Assembly (NCBI RefSeq): GCF_003337175.1
Contig: NZ_NETH01000002.1
Span: forward strand, 1 to 64,000
Reading direction: 5' to 3'
DNA: 64,000 bases
Source of the DNA: Streptococcus gallolyticus
GTDB taxonomy: Bacteria > Bacillota > Bacilli > Lactobacillales > Streptococcaceae
Notes under the pieces: generated by a model
What the model was told of the DNA's origin: nothing
What the model saw: only the letters and a program-made list of their open reading frames with translations
Databases searched by the model: none
Shown: in pieces, positions 27,577 to 38,407 of the stretch
How positions within the stretch are numbered: position 1 is the stretch's first letter
Layout: each line of letters begins with the position of its first letter
Program-made: the position numbers and the translations under genes

Positions 27577-28839
27577 GTGGAAAACGTAAAATATGATGTA
27601 CACGATATGCCCAAACCAGGGATGTTGTTTGGACTGTCATTCCAACATTTATTTGCCATGTTTGGCTCAACGGTTTTGGTGCCAATTCTAGTTGGTATTG
27701 ACCCAGCAATCGCCCTTTTCTCAAGTGGTTTGGGAACATTGGCACATTTGGCAGTAACCAAATATAAAATCCCAGCTTACATGGGGTCAAGTTTTGCTTA
27801 CATTGCAACCATGCAAATGCTAATGAAAACCGATGGTATTGCGGCAGTAGCACAAGGGGCAATCGCAGGTGGTCTAGTTTACTTAATCGTTGCCTTGATT
27901 GTCAAATTTGCTGGAAATGCTTGGATTGATAAAGTTCTTCCGCCAATCGTGGTTGGTCCAATCATTATTGTTATCGGACTTAGTCTTGCAACAACAGCTG
28001 TTGATGATGTCATGTTGAAAAATGGCGAATATAATTTCACATACCTGCTGATTGGTATGGTAACGCTCCTTGCTGTTATTCTATTTAATATGTATGGCAA
28101 GAAAATTATTGGTGTTATCCCAATCCTTCTTGGTTTGATTGTTGGTTATATTTTCGCTTTGATTGTTGGCGAAGTAACAGGTCAAACAATTGTTGACTTA
28201 TCAGATGTTGCTAAATCAGCTTGGCTCCAAGTTCCGAGTTTTGATATTCTTTTCGTGGATTATCACTTCAAACTGTATCCAAGCGCGATTTTGACAATGG
28301 CACCAATTGCTTTTGTTACGATGACTGAACATTTTGGTCACGTTATGGTGCTTAATAGTTTGACAGGACGTGACTTCTTTAAAGACCCAGGGCTTGACCG
28401 TACCCTTACAGGTGATGGTATTGCACAAATTATCGCTGGTTTCTTTGGTGCTCCACCAGTAACATCTTACGGTGAAAACATTGGTGTTATGGCACTTAAT
28501 AAGATTTACTCAGTTTATGTTATTGCTGGGGCAGCCGTGATTGCAGTAGTGATGAGCTTTATCGGAAAAATTTCAGCCTTACTATCTTCCATCCCTACGC
28601 CAGTTATCGGTGGCATTTCAATCGCCCTCTTTGGTGTTATCGCCTCAAGTGGTCTTAAAATCTTAGTTGAAAATAACATTGATTTTGATAATAAGAAAAA
28701 TCTTTTGATTGCAAGTGTTATCTTGGTATCTGGTATTGGTGGCTTGACATTGCAAGTTGCTGGTTTACAAATTACAGGTGTTGCCTTCTCAACACTTTTA
28801 GGTATCATTTTGTATCAAATTCTTCCAGAAAAGGATTAA
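27577..28839 (+). CDS. pyrP: Uracil permease
   Basis: The 420-residue protein is a nucleobase:cation symporter of the NCS2 family with about 14 membrane segments. Typical motifs are [14 protein letters not shown] near the N-terminus and the substrate-helix segments [14 protein letters not shown] and [13 protein letters not shown]. It imports uracil for salvage by PyrR/Upp. The start is GTG with AGGAGGAAG upstream. It lies between pyrR and pyrB, as in Bacillus. Confidence 0.93.
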   Translation: MENVKYDVHDMPKPGMLFGLSFQHLFAMFGSTVLVPILVGIDPAIALFSSGLGTLAHLAVTKYKIPAYMGSSFAYIATMQMLMKTDGIAAVAQGAIAGGLVYLIVALIVKFAGNAWIDKVLPPIVVGPIIIVIGLSLATTAVDDVMLKNGEYNFTYLLIGMVTLLAVILFNMYGKKIIGVIPILLGLIVGYIFALIVGEVTGQTIVDLSDVAKSAWLQVPSFDILFVDYHFKLYPSAILTMAPIAFVTMTEHFGHVMVLNSLTGRDFFKDPGLDRTLTGDGIAQIIAGFFGAPPVTSYGENIGVMALNKIYSVYVIAGAAVIAVVMSFIGKISALLSSIPTPVIGGISIALFGVIASSGLKILVENNIDFDNKKNLLIASVILVSGIGGLTLQVAGLQITGVAFSTLLGIILYQILPEKD

Positions 28840-28843
28840 GAAA

Positions 28844-29770
28844 ATGGCAATTACAGATGGCGTTGTATCACTAAAACATTTAGTGACGATGGAAACATTA
28901 TCAAACGAAGAAGTGTTTGGTTTGATTAGACGTGGACTTGCCTTTAAAACAAATAAAGCAGACTTTAGTTTAGATAGACAGTACTTTGCAGCAAATCTTT
29001 TCTTTGAATCGTCAACACGTACGCATAAATCGTTTGAAGTTGCTGAAAGGAAACTTGGATTGGATGTCATTGAATTTGACGCTAAAACCAGTTCAGTGAA
29101 CAAAGGCGAGACTTTGTATGATACTATTTTGACGATGAGTTCCTTGGGGATTGATATTTGTGTGATTCGCCATTCAATGGAAGATTACTACAAAGAATTA
29201 ATTGATAGTCGAACCATTCAAACAGCAATTGTGAATGGTGGTGACGGTTCAGGTCAACATCCAAGCCAATGTCTCTTGGATTTAATGACGATTTATGAAG
29301 AGTTTGGCGGCTTTGAAAATCTAAAAGTGGCTATCGTTGGTGATATTACACATTCACGTGTGGCAAAATCAAACATGCAAATTCTAAAACGTCTCGGAGC
29401 AGAATTATATTTTGCTGGTCCAGAACAATGGTATTCAAGTGAATTTGATGTTTATGGAAAATACGTTGCAGTCGATGATATTATTGATAAGGTGGATGTC
29501 ATGATGATGCTTCGTGTTCAACATGAACGCCATGATAGCGAGCGTGGTTTCTCAAAAGAAACCTATCATAAGGCATATGGTTTAACCGCTGAACGTTATA
29601 AAAAAATGAAAACTTCTGCGATTATCATGCACCCTGCACCAGTCAATCGTGATGTGGAAATTGCAGATCAATTGGTAGAAGCGCCTAAATCACGCATTGC
29701 AACACAAATGCAAAATGGTGTTTTTGTACGAATGGCAATTCTAGAAGCTGTGCTGAATGGCAAAGCTTAA
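28844..29770 (+). CDS. pyrB: Aspartate carbamoyltransferase catalytic chain
   Basis: PyrB makes carbamoyl aspartate, the second step of pyrimidine synthesis. The 308-residue product has the carbamoyl phosphate motif [13 protein letters not shown] near residue 48 and HPSQCLLD near residue 138, plus [10 protein letters not shown] near residue 222. It starts 4 nt after pyrP, with no room for its own attenuator, unlike the pyrP-pyrB junction in Bacillus. Confidence 0.96.
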   Translation: MAITDGVVSLKHLVTMETLSNEEVFGLIRRGLAFKTNKADFSLDRQYFAANLFFESSTRTHKSFEVAERKLGLDVIEFDAKTSSVNKGETLYDTILTMSSLGIDICVIRHSMEDYYKELIDSRTIQTAIVNGGDGSGQHPSQCLLDLMTIYEEFGGFENLKVAIVGDITHSRVAKSNMQILKRLGAELYFAGPEQWYSSEFDVYGKYVAVDDIIDKVDVMMMLRVQHERHDSERGFSKETYHKAYGLTAERYKKMKTSAIIMHPAPVNRDVEIADQLVEAPKSRIATQMQNGVFVRMAILEAVLNGKA

Positions 29771-29808
29771 TGAATAACTTACTTTAGTTTGAAGTGTCTG
29801 CTAATAAA

Positions 29809-29836
29809 CGTTAAAGTGCTCCCGTGAGAGCAAACG
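29809..29836 (+). promoter_or_regulatory. PyrR-type hairpin before carA
   Basis: Lower stem CGTT/AACG, a 5' bulge AAAGT, upper stem GCTC/GAGC and hexaloop CCGTGA (29822-29827) match the PyrR binding-loop layout. It ends just before the GAGAGG site of carA. No terminator is visible, so any effect may be on translation or mRNA stability. Confidence 0.65.
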
Positions 29837-29851
29837 AGAGGAATTATAAAA

Positions 29852-30946
29852 ATGGCAAAAAGACTTTTAATTTTAGAAGATGGAACAATTTTTGAAGGAA
29901 AAGCTTTTGGAGCTGACCTTGATGTAACAGGTGAGATTGTTTTTAACACTGGTATGACGGGTTATCAAGAATCTATCACAGACCAATCTTATAATGGTCA
30001 AATCTTGATTTTTACTTACCCATTAGTTGGTAATTACGGTATTAATCGAGATGACTATGAATCAATCACACCAACTTGTAAAGGTGTCGTCGTTTCTGAA
30101 AATGCACGCCGTGCAAATAACTGGCGCAATCAAATGACTTTGGACGAGTTTTTGAAAGCTAAAAATATTCCAGGAATTTCAGGAATTGATACACGTGCCT
30201 TGACAAAAATTATTCGTAAACACGGGACAATGAAAGCTACACTTGCTAGCGGCGGTGATTCTATTGAACATTTGCAAGTGCAATTACAAGCAACAGTTTT
30301 ACCAACAAATAACATTGAACAAGTTTCAACCAAAACGGCTTACCCAGCGCCAGGTGTTGGTAAAAATATCGTCTTGGTTGATTTTGGATTGAAACATTCT
30401 ATCCTACGTGAATTTTCAAAACGTGATTGCAATGTGACCGTTGTTCCTTACAATATTACGGCTGAAGAAATGCTTTACTTGAATCCTGACGGCGTCATGT
30501 TATCAAATGGTCCAGGTAACCCAGAGGATGTTCCAGAAGCTCTTGACATGATTCGTGGTGTTCAAGGCAAAATTCCAATCTTCGGTATCTGTATGGGACA
30601 TCAATTGTTCAGCTTGGCTAATGGTGCGACAACTTACAAAATGACATTTGGCCACCGTGGATTTAACCACGCTGTTCGTGAAATTGCAACGGGACGTATT
30701 GATTTTACAAGTCAGAACCATGGTTATGCCGTTGACCGTGACACTCTTCCTGATTGTCTGATGGTGACGCATGAAGAAATCAACGATAAATCTGTTGAAG
30801 GTGTTCGTCACCGTGACTTCCCAGCCTTTTCAGTGCAATTCCACCCAGATGCTGCGCCAGGTCCACATGATGCCAGTTATCTTTTTGATGACTTCCTTGA
30901 ATTGATTGACGCTTTTCAAGCTGAAAAACTCGTAACTAATATTTAA
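29852..30946 (+). CDS. carA: Carbamoyl phosphate synthase small subunit
   Basis: CarA is the glutaminase that feeds ammonia to CarB. The 364-residue protein has an N-terminal CPSase domain and a C-terminal class I amidotransferase domain, with the nucleophile in [10 protein letters not shown] near residue 245. The triad His is in [10 protein letters not shown]; the residue where most homologues have Glu (HPE) is Asp here, which I believe is common in streptococci. It is preceded by a PyrR-type hairpin and followed by another. Confidence 0.95.
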   Translation: MAKRLLILEDGTIFEGKAFGADLDVTGEIVFNTGMTGYQESITDQSYNGQILIFTYPLVGNYGINRDDYESITPTCKGVVVSENARRANNWRNQMTLDEFLKAKNIPGISGIDTRALTKIIRKHGTMKATLASGGDSIEHLQVQLQATVLPTNNIEQVSTKTAYPAPGVGKNIVLVDFGLKHSILREFSKRDCNVTVVPYNITAEEMLYLNPDGVMLSNGPGNPEDVPEALDMIRGVQGKIPIFGICMGHQLFSLANGATTYKMTFGHRGFNHAVREIATGRIDFTSQNHGYAVDRDTLPDCLMVTHEEINDKSVEGVRHRDFPAFSVQFHPDAAPGPHDASYLFDDFLELIDAFQAEKLVTNI

Positions 30947-30971
30947 ATCTAATCCGTGAGTTAGATAATAT
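30939..30971 (+). promoter_or_regulatory. PyrR-type hairpin between carA and carB
   Basis: ATCTAAT (30947-30953) pairs with GTTAGAT (30960-30966) around the hexaloop CCGTGA, above a lower ATATT/AATAT stem with a 5' TAA bulge. It overlaps the carA stop codon. It is the third hairpin in the window with the same loop. Confidence 0.6.
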
Positions 30972-31107
30972 AGAAAGGAGAAGATACATCGTTCAGATTG
31001 GCTAATGAGCTGATTTGAACAAGCCATACAAGCTGCACCAAAAGATAATCTTTAGAAATAGATGTTATCGTGGTTTTTATTACTTGTCTGGCTTTGTATC
31101 ATAGATT
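30972..31107 (+). promoter_or_regulatory. carB leader with stranded ribosome binding site
   Basis: GAAAGGAGAAG lies at 30973-30983 but carB starts 125 nt later. The interval contains GGCT/AGCC and GATAATCT/AGA-TTATC pairings followed by TTTTTATT, which could be a weak attenuator. A TATCAT (31097-31102) stands 5 nt before the carB ATG and may be the -10 of a leaderless carB transcript. All functional readings here are inferred. Confidence 0.4.
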
Positions 31108-34100
31108 ATGCCAAAACGTACAGATATTAAAAAAATTATGGTGATTGGTTCTGGTCCGATTATTATTGGTCAGGCAGCTGAATTTGACTATGCAGGAACT
31201 CAAGCTTGTCTTGCCCTTAAAGAAGAAGGGTACAGCGTTGTTCTTGTTAACTCAAACCCAGCGACAATCATGACAGATAAAGAAATCGCAGATCAGGTTT
31301 ATATTGAACCGTTGACACTCGAGTTTGTCACACGTATTATCCGCAAAGAACGTCCAGATGCGCTTCTTCCAACATTGGGTGGACAAACTGGTCTTAATAT
31401 GGCAATGGAGTTGTCAAGAGCTGGAATCCTTGATGAACTTGGTGTTGAGTTACTAGGTACAAAGCTATCAGCGATTGATCAGGCTGAGGACCGTGATCTT
31501 TTCAAACAATTAATGGAAGATCTCAATCAACCCATTCCAGAATCTGAAATCGTCAATACCGTTGATGAAGCAGTTGCCTTTGCAGAATCAATTGGCTATC
31601 CAGTTATTGTACGTCCTGCCTTTACCCTCGGGGGTACAGGTGGCGGTATGTGTGATAACGAAGAAGAACTTCGTGAAATCGCTGAAAATGGTTTGAAATT
31701 ATCACCAGTAACGCAATGTTTGATTGAACGTTCTATTGCAGGATTCAAAGAAATCGAATACGAAGTTATGCGTGATGCTGCCGACAACGCCCTTGTGGTT
31801 TGTAATATGGAAAACTTCGACCCAGTTGGTATCCACACTGGGGACTCAATCGTATTTGCACCAACACAAACTCTTTCAGACATTGAAAACCAAATGTTGC
31901 GTGATGCCAGTTTGAGCATTATTCGTGCCCTTAAAATCGAGGGAGGATGTAACGTTCAGCTTGCTCTTGACCCAAATAGCTTCAAATATTATGTTATCGA
32001 AGTTAACCCACGTGTGTCACGTTCATCAGCCCTTGCCTCAAAAGCAACTGGTTATCCAATTGCGAAATTGGCTGCCAAAATTGCCGTTGGTTTGACCCTT
32101 GATGAAATGATTAATCCAGTTACTGGAATAACATATGCTATGTTTGAACCAGCTCTTGACTATGTGGTTGCCAAAATTCCACGTTTCCCATTTGATAAAT
32201 TTGAAAATGGTGAACGTCGTCTGGGAACACAAATGAAAGCAACGGGGGAAGTGATGGCTATCGGTCGTAATATCGAAGAATCGCTTTTGAAAGCTTGTCG
32301 TTCACTCGAAATCGGTGTTTACCACAATGAAATGGCTGACTTGGCAGAAGTTTCAGACGACGAATTGGTTAATAAGATTGTTCGTGCGCAAGATGACCGT
32401 CTATTCTACCTTTCTGAAGCCATCCGTCGAGGCTTTACTATTGAAGAGTTATCTAAGCTAACCAAAATTGACCTTTTCTTCCTTGATAAATTGCTCCACA
32501 TCGTTGAGGTGGAACAAGAGTTAGTGAGTCATGTCGGAGATGTTGCTGTTCTGAAAGAAGCTAAACGCAATGGTTTTGCTGACCGTAAAATTGCAGAGCT
32601 TTGGAACATGACTGCCGATGATGTTCGTGCCATTCGTACCGAAAATAAAATCATTCCCGTTTATAAAATGGTTGACACGTGTGCAGCTGAGTTTGAATCA
32701 GCAACACCATATTTCTATTCAACATATGAATGGGAAAATGAATCAGTCAAATCTGACAAAGAATCTATCATTGTTCTTGGTTCAGGTCCAATTCGTATTG
32801 GGCAAGGGGTTGAATTTGACTATGCAACCGTTCACTCAGTTAAAGCTATTCAAGCAGCTGGATATGAAGCCATTATCATGAACTCAAATCCAGAAACGGT
32901 ATCAACAGATTTCTCAATCTCTGATAAACTTTACTTCGAGCCATTAACATTCGAAGATGTGATGAATGTTATCGAACTCGAACAACCAAAAGGTGTTATC
33001 GTGCAATTCGGTGGTCAAACAGCTATCAATTTGGCAGAACCATTGTCAAAAGCTGGTGTTACTATCCTTGGGACACAAGTTGCTGACCTTGACCGTGCTG
33101 AAGACCGTGACCTCTTTGAGCAGGCTTTGAAAGAATTGGATATTCCGCAACCACCAGGACAAACTGCAACAAATGAAGAAGAGGCGGTTGAAGCTGCGCG
33201 TAAGATTGGCTTCCCAGTTCTTGTTCGTCCATCATACGTGCTTGGCGGACGTGCTATGGAAATCGTAGAAAATGAAGAAGATCTTCGTTCTTACATGCGG
33301 ACAGCTGTTAAAGCTAGTCCAGACCACCCAGTCCTTGTTGACTCATATATCGTTGGTCGTGAATGTGAAGTGGATGCGATTTCTGACGGTAAAGATGTGC
33401 TTATTCCAGGAATCATGGAACATATCGAACGTGCAGGGGTTCACTCAGGTGACTCAATGGCAGTTTACCCACCTCAAACATTATCAAAGAAAATCCAAGA
33501 TACCATTGCTGATTACACAAAACGTTTGGCGATTGGATTGAACTGTTTTGGTATGATGAACATTCAATTTGTTATCAAAGATGAAACAGTTTACGTTATC
33601 GAAGTTAACCCTCGTGCTAGTCGTACGGTGCCATTCTTGTCTAAAGTGACTAACATTCCTATGGCGCAAGTTGCAACGAAATTGATTCTTGGACAAACTC
33701 TTGCTGACCTTGGATATGAAGATGGGCTTTACCCAGAATCTGATGATGTGCATGTGAAAGCACCAGTCTTCTCATTCACAAAATTAGCTAAGGTTGATAG
33801 TCTCCTCGGTCCTGAAATGAAATCAACTGGCGAAGTTATGGGATCGGATCAAACGCTTGAAAAAGCTCTTTACAAAGCCTTTGAGGCCTCATACTTCCAT
33901 TTGCCATCATTTGGTAATGTTGTTTTTACCGTTTCTGATGACAGCAAAGAAGAAGCACTCGGTTTGGCAAAACGGTTTGTTAATATCGGATACAGTATTT
34001 TCGCTACACAAGGCACAGCCAAATATTTTGCTGAGAATGGTTTGATGTCAACACTTGTCAACAAACTTGGTGAAGATGATGCGAATGACATTCCAGCCCT

Positions 34101-34287
34101 TGTTCGCACTGGAAAAGTTCAAGCCATTGTCAATACTGTTGGTACAAAACGTACGCTTGACGAAGATGGGGCTACCATTCGTAGCTCTGCTATTGAACAC
34201 GGTATTCCTCTCTTTACCGCTCTTGATACAGCAGATGCCATGATTCGTGTCCTTGAAAGCCGTGGATTCACAACGCAAGCTATCTAA
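31108..34287 (+). CDS. carB: Carbamoyl phosphate synthase large subunit
   Basis: CarB makes carbamoyl phosphate from bicarbonate, ammonia and two ATP. The 1059-residue protein has the usual duplicated ATP-grasp halves, starting [19 protein letters not shown] (near residue 14) and [19 protein letters not shown] (near residue 559), and a C-terminal MGS-type allosteric domain (from about 930, ending GFTTQAI). The N-terminus [16 protein letters not shown] matches the family, so the start is reliable. There is no Shine-Dalgarno sequence within 20 nt of the ATG. A terminator follows. Confidence 0.96.
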   Translation: MPKRTDIKKIMVIGSGPIIIGQAAEFDYAGTQACLALKEEGYSVVLVNSNPATIMTDKEIADQVYIEPLTLEFVTRIIRKERPDALLPTLGGQTGLNMAMELSRAGILDELGVELLGTKLSAIDQAEDRDLFKQLMEDLNQPIPESEIVNTVDEAVAFAESIGYPVIVRPAFTLGGTGGGMCDNEEELREIAENGLKLSPVTQCLIERSIAGFKEIEYEVMRDAADNALVVCNMENFDPVGIHTGDSIVFAPTQTLSDIENQMLRDASLSIIRALKIEGGCNVQLALDPNSFKYYVIEVNPRVSRSSALASKATGYPIAKLAAKIAVGLTLDEMINPVTGITYAMFEPALDYVVAKIPRFPFDKFENGERRLGTQMKATGEVMAIGRNIEESLLKACRSLEIGVYHNEMADLAEVSDDELVNKIVRAQDDRLFYLSEAIRRGFTIEELSKLTKIDLFFLDKLLHIVEVEQELVSHVGDVAVLKEAKRNGFADRKIAELWNMTADDVRAIRTENKIIPVYKMVDTCAAEFESATPYFYSTYEWENESVKSDKESIIVLGSGPIRIGQGVEFDYATVHSVKAIQAAGYEAIIMNSNPETVSTDFSISDKLYFEPLTFEDVMNVIELEQPKGVIVQFGGQTAINLAEPLSKAGVTILGTQVADLDRAEDRDLFEQALKELDIPQPPGQTATNEEEAVEAARKIGFPVLVRPSYVLGGRAMEIVENEEDLRSYMRTAVKASPDHPVLVDSYIVGRECEVDAISDGKDVLIPGIMEHIERAGVHSGDSMAVYPPQTLSKKIQDTIADYTKRLAIGLNCFGMMNIQFVIKDETVYVIEVNPRASRTVPFLSKVTNIPMAQVATKLILGQTLADLGYEDGLYPESDDVHVKAPVFSFTKLAKVDSLLGPEMKSTGEVMGSDQTLEKALYKAFEASYFHLPSFGNVVFTVSDDSKEEALGLAKRFVNIGYSIFATQGTAKYFAENGLMSTLVNKLGEDDANDIPALVRTGKVQAIVNTVGTKRTLDEDGATIRSSAIEHGIPLFTALDTADAMIRVLESRGFTTQAI

Positions 34288-34307
34288 TATATTCAAATTA
34301 TAGAAAT

Positions 34308-34338
34308 AAGAAGCTGAGCCAACGCTCAGTTTCTTTTG
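34308..34338 (+). terminator. Terminator of the pyr-car operon
   Basis: AAGAAGCTGAGC (34308-34319) pairs with GCTCAGTTTCTT (34324-34335) and a T-rich run follows. Confidence 0.85.
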
Positions 34339-34418
34339 TTTAGCCATAAATTTTCACTATCAAAGAACCTCAAAATTTCTACTTACAAAACTGTAAGGTT
34401 ATTGAGAGCTGTTTTTCT

Positions 34419-34424
34419 TATAAT
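34419..34424 (+). promoter_or_regulatory. Possible upstream -10 box before the MacAB operon
   Basis: TATAAT stands 119 nt before the start codon without a good -35. It may be a second, weaker promoter. Confidence 0.3.
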
Positions 34425-34455
34425 AAATATGAAAGATGGTTTTTTACATTTATTC

Positions 34456-34484
34456 TTGACAAGAAAAGGCTAAAGACGTATAAT
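34456..34484 (+). promoter_or_regulatory. Consensus promoter of the MacAB-type exporter operon
   Basis: TTGACA (34456-34461) and TATAAT (34479-34484) both match the consensus perfectly at 17 bp spacing, so strong expression is expected unless repressed. No operator dyad was recognised around it. Confidence 0.9.
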
Positions 34485-34542
34485 TGTCTTATCTCAACAA
34501 TACAAAAAATATAAAATATAAGATTAAGAAAAGAGGGAGATT

Positions 34543-35769
34543 ATGTCTAGAAGAGGTAGATCAAAAATGTCTAAAAAGACTAAAGGGATTATTGGAGTTG
34601 CAGTAGCTGGCTTTGTCATTGCAGGTGCAGCTCTGCTTTGGTGGCAACAAACCAAAACATCAGAGTCCGCCGTTGAAACGACATATGATACCGCAGCTGT
34701 AACAGAGGGTACCATTTCATCATCAACTTTGTTGACTGGTACTGTAAAAGCTTTTCAAGAGCAATACGTTTATTATGATAGTAGTAAGGGAACTGAAGCT
34801 AGACCAACAGTGTCAGTAGGAGATCAAATCACTACTGGTCAACAATTGGTTCAATACGACACTACAACAGCCCAAGCAGCTTATGATGCGGCTGTTCGTA
34901 ATTTAAATAAGATTGGACGTCAAATTAATTACCTGAAAACCTATGGCAATCTACCAACAACATCAACAACGATCGATGAAGAAACTGGCGAAGAAACAAC
35001 GGTGACCACACCGCCAACGGCTCAACAAAATGCAGAATACAATCAACAATTACAAGATCTAAATGATTCTTATGCAGATGCACAAGCTGAAGTTAATAAG
35101 GCACAGCAAGCTTTAAATGAAACCGTTATTGTAAGCGATGTGTCTGGTACTGTTGTTGAGGTTAACAATGACATTGATCCATCCTCAAAAGATAGCCAAA
35201 CGCTTGTTCATGTGGCGACTGAAGGTCAGTTACAAATCAAAGGAACATTGACTGAGTATGATCTAGCTAATATCAAAACAGGGCAAAATGTCAAAATTAA
35301 ATCTAAAGTTTATCCAGACCAAGAATGGACTGGTACCATTTCATATATTTCTAACTACCCAAATCAATCAAGTGACTCTACTGGAGGAAGCGGTTCAAGT
35401 TCATCAGGGGCGGCTGCCTATGATTACAAAATTGATTTGACTGGTGATATTTCTAATCTTCAACAAGGATTCACAGTGTCTGTGGAAGTTGTTAATGAAA
35501 ATAAAAATAAGCTTGTACCAGTTGATGCTGTCATCACCGAAGGGGATAAAAACTATGTTTGGGTTTACGATAAGGACAGTCAAAAAGCAAGTAAAGTTGA
35601 GGTAACACTTGGAAGCGCTGATGCCAAACAACAAGAAATCTTGAGTGGTTTAGAAGTTGGTCAAATCGTTATTTCTAACCCAGATAGCAGTTTGAAAGAT
35701 GGTGAAAAAGTTTCCAATGTTACTTCTGATGATACAGCCACTACAGAAGAATCAGAGGTGAGCGAGTAG
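34543..35769 (+). CDS. Membrane fusion protein of a MacAB-type exporter
   Basis: The 408-residue protein has an N-terminal membrane anchor (about residues 15-33), a split lipoyl/barrel-sandwich domain around a coiled coil (residues 100-200) and C-terminal beta-barrel parts. It is a HlyD/MacA-type adaptor like Bacillus YknX. It would link the ABC pair encoded next to the cell surface. A GAGGGAG site precedes the ATG. A Ser/Gly-rich insert lies near residue 285. It shares one base with the ATPase gene. Confidence 0.88.
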   Translation: MSRRGRSKMSKKTKGIIGVAVAGFVIAGAALLWWQQTKTSESAVETTYDTAAVTEGTISSSTLLTGTVKAFQEQYVYYDSSKGTEARPTVSVGDQITTGQQLVQYDTTTAQAAYDAAVRNLNKIGRQINYLKTYGNLPTTSTTIDEETGEETTVTTPPTAQQNAEYNQQLQDLNDSYADAQAEVNKAQQALNETVIVSDVSGTVVEVNNDIDPSSKDSQTLVHVATEGQLQIKGTLTEYDLANIKTGQNVKIKSKVYPDQEWTGTISYISNYPNQSSDSTGGSGSSSSGAAAYDYKIDLTGDISNLQQGFTVSVEVVNENKNKLVPVDAVITEGDKNYVWVYDKDSQKASKVEVTLGSADAKQQEILSGLEVGQIVISNPDSSLKDGEKVSNVTSDDTATTEESEVSE

Positions 35770-36479
35770 TGACAGAAGAAAGAAAAGTTTTAATTCAACT
35801 CAAAGATATTGTCAAGTCCTACCGTAATGGTGATCAGGAGTTGCAAGTTCTTAAAGGGATTGATTTGACAGTTTATGAAGGAGAGTTCCTAGCGATAATG
35901 GGACCTTCTGGTTCAGGGAAGTCAACCCTTATGAATATTATTGGTTTACTTGATAGACCAACTTCTGGCGATTATAGTTTAAATGGAACACAAGTTGAAG
36001 ATTTGAAAGAAAAAGAATTGGCTAAAGTGAGAAATGAAGAAATCGGCTTTGTGTTTCAACAGTTCTTCCTACTTTCAAAATTAAATGCTTTGCAAAATGT
36101 TGAGCTTCCACTTATTTATGCAGGCCTAGGTTCTTCTAAACGTCATCAGCTTGCTAAACAGTTTTTAGATAAGGTTGAACTGGGTGATCGCATGAAGCAT
36201 TTACCTTCTGAATTATCTGGTGGACAAAAACAACGTGTTGCTATTGCGCGTGCGTTAGTTAATGACCCTTCCATTATTTTGGCAGATGAGCCGACAGGTG
36301 CTCTTGATACGAAAACCAGTGAACAGATTTTGCAATTGCTGACAGAGCTTAATCATGAAGGCAAAACCATTGTTATGGTGACGCATGAACCAGAGATTGC
36401 AGATTTTGCAACACGTAAGATTGTTATTCGTGATGGCGAAATCACCAAAGATACAACAGATAGTGTTAGGATTGACTAA
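35769..36479 (+). CDS. ABC transporter ATPase (MacB/LolD type)
   Basis: The 236-residue ATPase has Walker [10 protein letters not shown] near residue 45, the signature [14 protein letters not shown] near residue 147, Walker B IILADEP near residue 167 and the switch His in MVTHEPE. Its start is a GTG that overlaps the adaptor stop codon (TAGTG), so translation is coupled. With the next gene it forms an exporter such as those linked to antimicrobial peptide resistance or peptide export; the substrate is unknown. Confidence 0.93.
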   Translation: MTEERKVLIQLKDIVKSYRNGDQELQVLKGIDLTVYEGEFLAIMGPSGSGKSTLMNIIGLLDRPTSGDYSLNGTQVEDLKEKELAKVRNEEIGFVFQQFFLLSKLNALQNVELPLIYAGLGSSKRHQLAKQFLDKVELGDRMKHLPSELSGGQKQRVAIARALVNDPSIILADEPTGALDTKTSEQILQLLTELNHEGKTIVMVTHEPEIADFATRKIVIRDGEITKDTTDSVRID

Positions 36480-36490
36480 GGAGGAAGATT

Positions 36491-37720
36491 ATGGAAAACT
36501 GGAAATTTGCCCTTAGTTCAATCATGGGGCATAAGATGCGCTCATTCTTAACAATGTTAGGGATTATTATCGGAGTTGCTTCGGTTGTTGTTATCATGGC
36601 ATTGGGGCAAGGAATGACAAAACAAATCACAGATATGTTTTCTGCCGATACGCGTGATGTGCAAATCTATTATGTTTCGGAAGATTCTGAAAGTAGCAGC
36701 ACCTTTGATGATTTCGAAATAGCCTCATCAGATAATGCCCCTACAATTAAGGAGGAGTGGCTGCAAAAAATTGCAGCTGATGTCCCAGGAGTTCAAAATT
36801 ATTACCTGACGAATATGACAACTGCAACAGTTTCGTTTAATAAAAAAAATGCTGAAAATGTTAATATTACAGGGGTTAACAAGACCTATTTTGAGGTTAA
36901 AAAGTATAAAATTGTAGCAGGAAGAAATTTTCGTTCGGATGACTATGACCATTTCTCACGTATTATTATGCTTGATACGAAATTGGCTGTGAAATTATTT
37001 GGAACGAATGATAATGCCTTAAATAAGCAGGTGTCAGTTGGTTCTAAATCATATCTAGTCGTTGGTGTATACAAAGATCCAAATGCAGGTTCGGCTTTCT
37101 ATGGCATGATGTCAGGCGGTAATGCTGTTATGACAAATACACAACTGGCTGCTGAGTTTAATGTTGACGAAATTGGAAATGCTTATATTCATGTTAATGA
37201 TGCAACAGAGTCGACAAGTATCGGGACAGCAGCAGCTGAGATGATGACACAATTATCAGGTGTTAAGACGGGACATTTCACGATCTATGACATGTCTAAA
37301 ATGATTGCTGAAATTAAATCAGCTTATAGCATGATGACAACGGTTATTGGTGCAATTGCTGGCATTTCACTGCTGGTTGGAGGCATTGGTGTTATGAACA
37401 TCATGCTGGTATCGGTTACCGAACGAACACGAGAAATTGGCTTACGTAAGGCTTTAGGTGCTACGCGCCGAAAAATATTGGCGCAATTTTTAATTGAATC
37501 AATGGTATTAACACTTCTTGGTGGGATGATTGGTTTAGGTTTAGCTGCTGGTCTGACAAGTATTCTTAATAATAATATAGCTGATATGAAACCGTCTATT
37601 TCACTTAATGTAGCAGTAGGAAGTCTTCTCTTTTCAGCTTTGATTGGTATGATTTTTGGGATTTTACCAGCAAATAAAGCAAGTAAGCTTGATCCGATTG
37701 AGGCACTGCGCCATGAATAA
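36491..37720 (+). CDS. MacB-type ABC permease
   Basis: The 409-residue permease has one N-terminal membrane segment (about 20-42), a large extracellular MacB-type domain (to about 280) and three C-terminal segments in an FtsX domain (GGIGVMNIMLVSVTERTREIGLRKALGA). It starts 11 nt after the ATPase gene with AAGGAGG upstream. MacB family pumps work by mechanotransmission on an extracytoplasmic substrate, with the adaptor encoded two genes upstream. Confidence 0.92.
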   Translation: MENWKFALSSIMGHKMRSFLTMLGIIIGVASVVVIMALGQGMTKQITDMFSADTRDVQIYYVSEDSESSSTFDDFEIASSDNAPTIKEEWLQKIAADVPGVQNYYLTNMTTATVSFNKKNAENVNITGVNKTYFEVKKYKIVAGRNFRSDDYDHFSRIIMLDTKLAVKLFGTNDNALNKQVSVGSKSYLVVGVYKDPNAGSAFYGMMSGGNAVMTNTQLAAEFNVDEIGNAYIHVNDATESTSIGTAAAEMMTQLSGVKTGHFTIYDMSKMIAEIKSAYSMMTTVIGAIAGISLLVGGIGVMNIMLVSVTERTREIGLRKALGATRRKILAQFLIESMVLTLLGGMIGLGLAAGLTSILNNNIADMKPSISLNVAVGSLLFSALIGMIFGILPANKASKLDPIEALRHE

Positions 37721-37752
37721 GGGCATAAATATCAAAGTTGCTTAGATATTTA

Positions 37753-37776
37753 AAGGGCTGTCACCAGCTCTTTTTT
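37753..37776 (+). terminator. Terminator of the exporter operon
   Basis: AGGGCTG pairs with CAGCTCT around TCAC, followed by T6. Confidence 0.8.
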
Positions 37777-37798
37777 AAGAACGATGAAAGGTGATGTT

Positions 37799-38389
37799 AT
37801 GTATGACGCTTTAAAAAGAGTGATCAAGTTTTTAGGAATTTTTTCTATTATTCTGACCCTTTTGTGTTTGGTTTATCTTTTTAAACATTTAGATATTTTG
37901 AATAACCCTCATGCTTTAGCGGATGTTTTGCGAGGACATCTCTTTTTGGGAAGCATTATTTTTCTTCTGTTGCAAATTATTCAGGTGGTCATTCCGATTA
38001 TTCCAGGTGGGGTGACAACGGTAGTTGGTTTTATGGCATTTGGTCCAATATTAGGATTTATTCTTAATTATATTGGTATTGTTATTGGGAGTATTATTCT
38101 TTTTCTATTAACACGCCGCTATGGGAAGCCATTTATTTTGCTATTTATGGAGGAGAAATTATTTGCTCGCTATGAACGACGATTAACGTCATCGACTTAC
38201 GAAAAAGTTTTTGCCTTAAATATGGCGTCCCCCATTTCGCCTGCAGACATTTTGGTTATGGTAACAGGGCTGTCAAAGATGACGTTTAGGCGTTTTCTCT
38301 ATATCATTCTGCTTTGTAAGCCTATCTCTATTGTGGCTTATAGCTATTTCTGGATTTACGGTGGGCATTTCATTAAATCTTTTTTGTAA
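37799..38389 (+). CDS. TVP38/TMEM64 (DedA-like) membrane protein
   Basis: The 196-residue protein has about five membrane segments and the SNARE-associated/DedA-like core, with IPIIPGGVTTVVGFMAFG near residue 65 and a MASPISPADILVMVTGLSKM segment near residue 140. Relatives move or scramble lipid carriers and phospholipids. The ATG at 37799 is chosen because AAAGGTGAT lies 5-13 nt upstream; another in-frame ATG at 37784 lacks a site. Confidence 0.85.
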   Translation: MYDALKRVIKFLGIFSIILTLLCLVYLFKHLDILNNPHALADVLRGHLFLGSIIFLLLQIIQVVIPIIPGGVTTVVGFMAFGPILGFILNYIGIVIGSIILFLLTRRYGKPFILLFMEEKLFARYERRLTSSTYEKVFALNMASPISPADILVMVTGLSKMTFRRFLYIILLCKPISIVAYSYFWIYGGHFIKSFL

Positions 38390-38392
38390 TTT

Positions 38393-38401
38393 TGCTATAA
38401 T
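38393..38401 (+). promoter_or_regulatory. Extended -10 promoter of a leaderless gene
   Basis: TGCTATAAT ends at 38401, so the transcript is expected to start at 38408, the A of the next gene's ATG. It lies just after the TVP38 gene. Confidence 0.7.
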
Positions 38402-38407
38402 AAAAGC

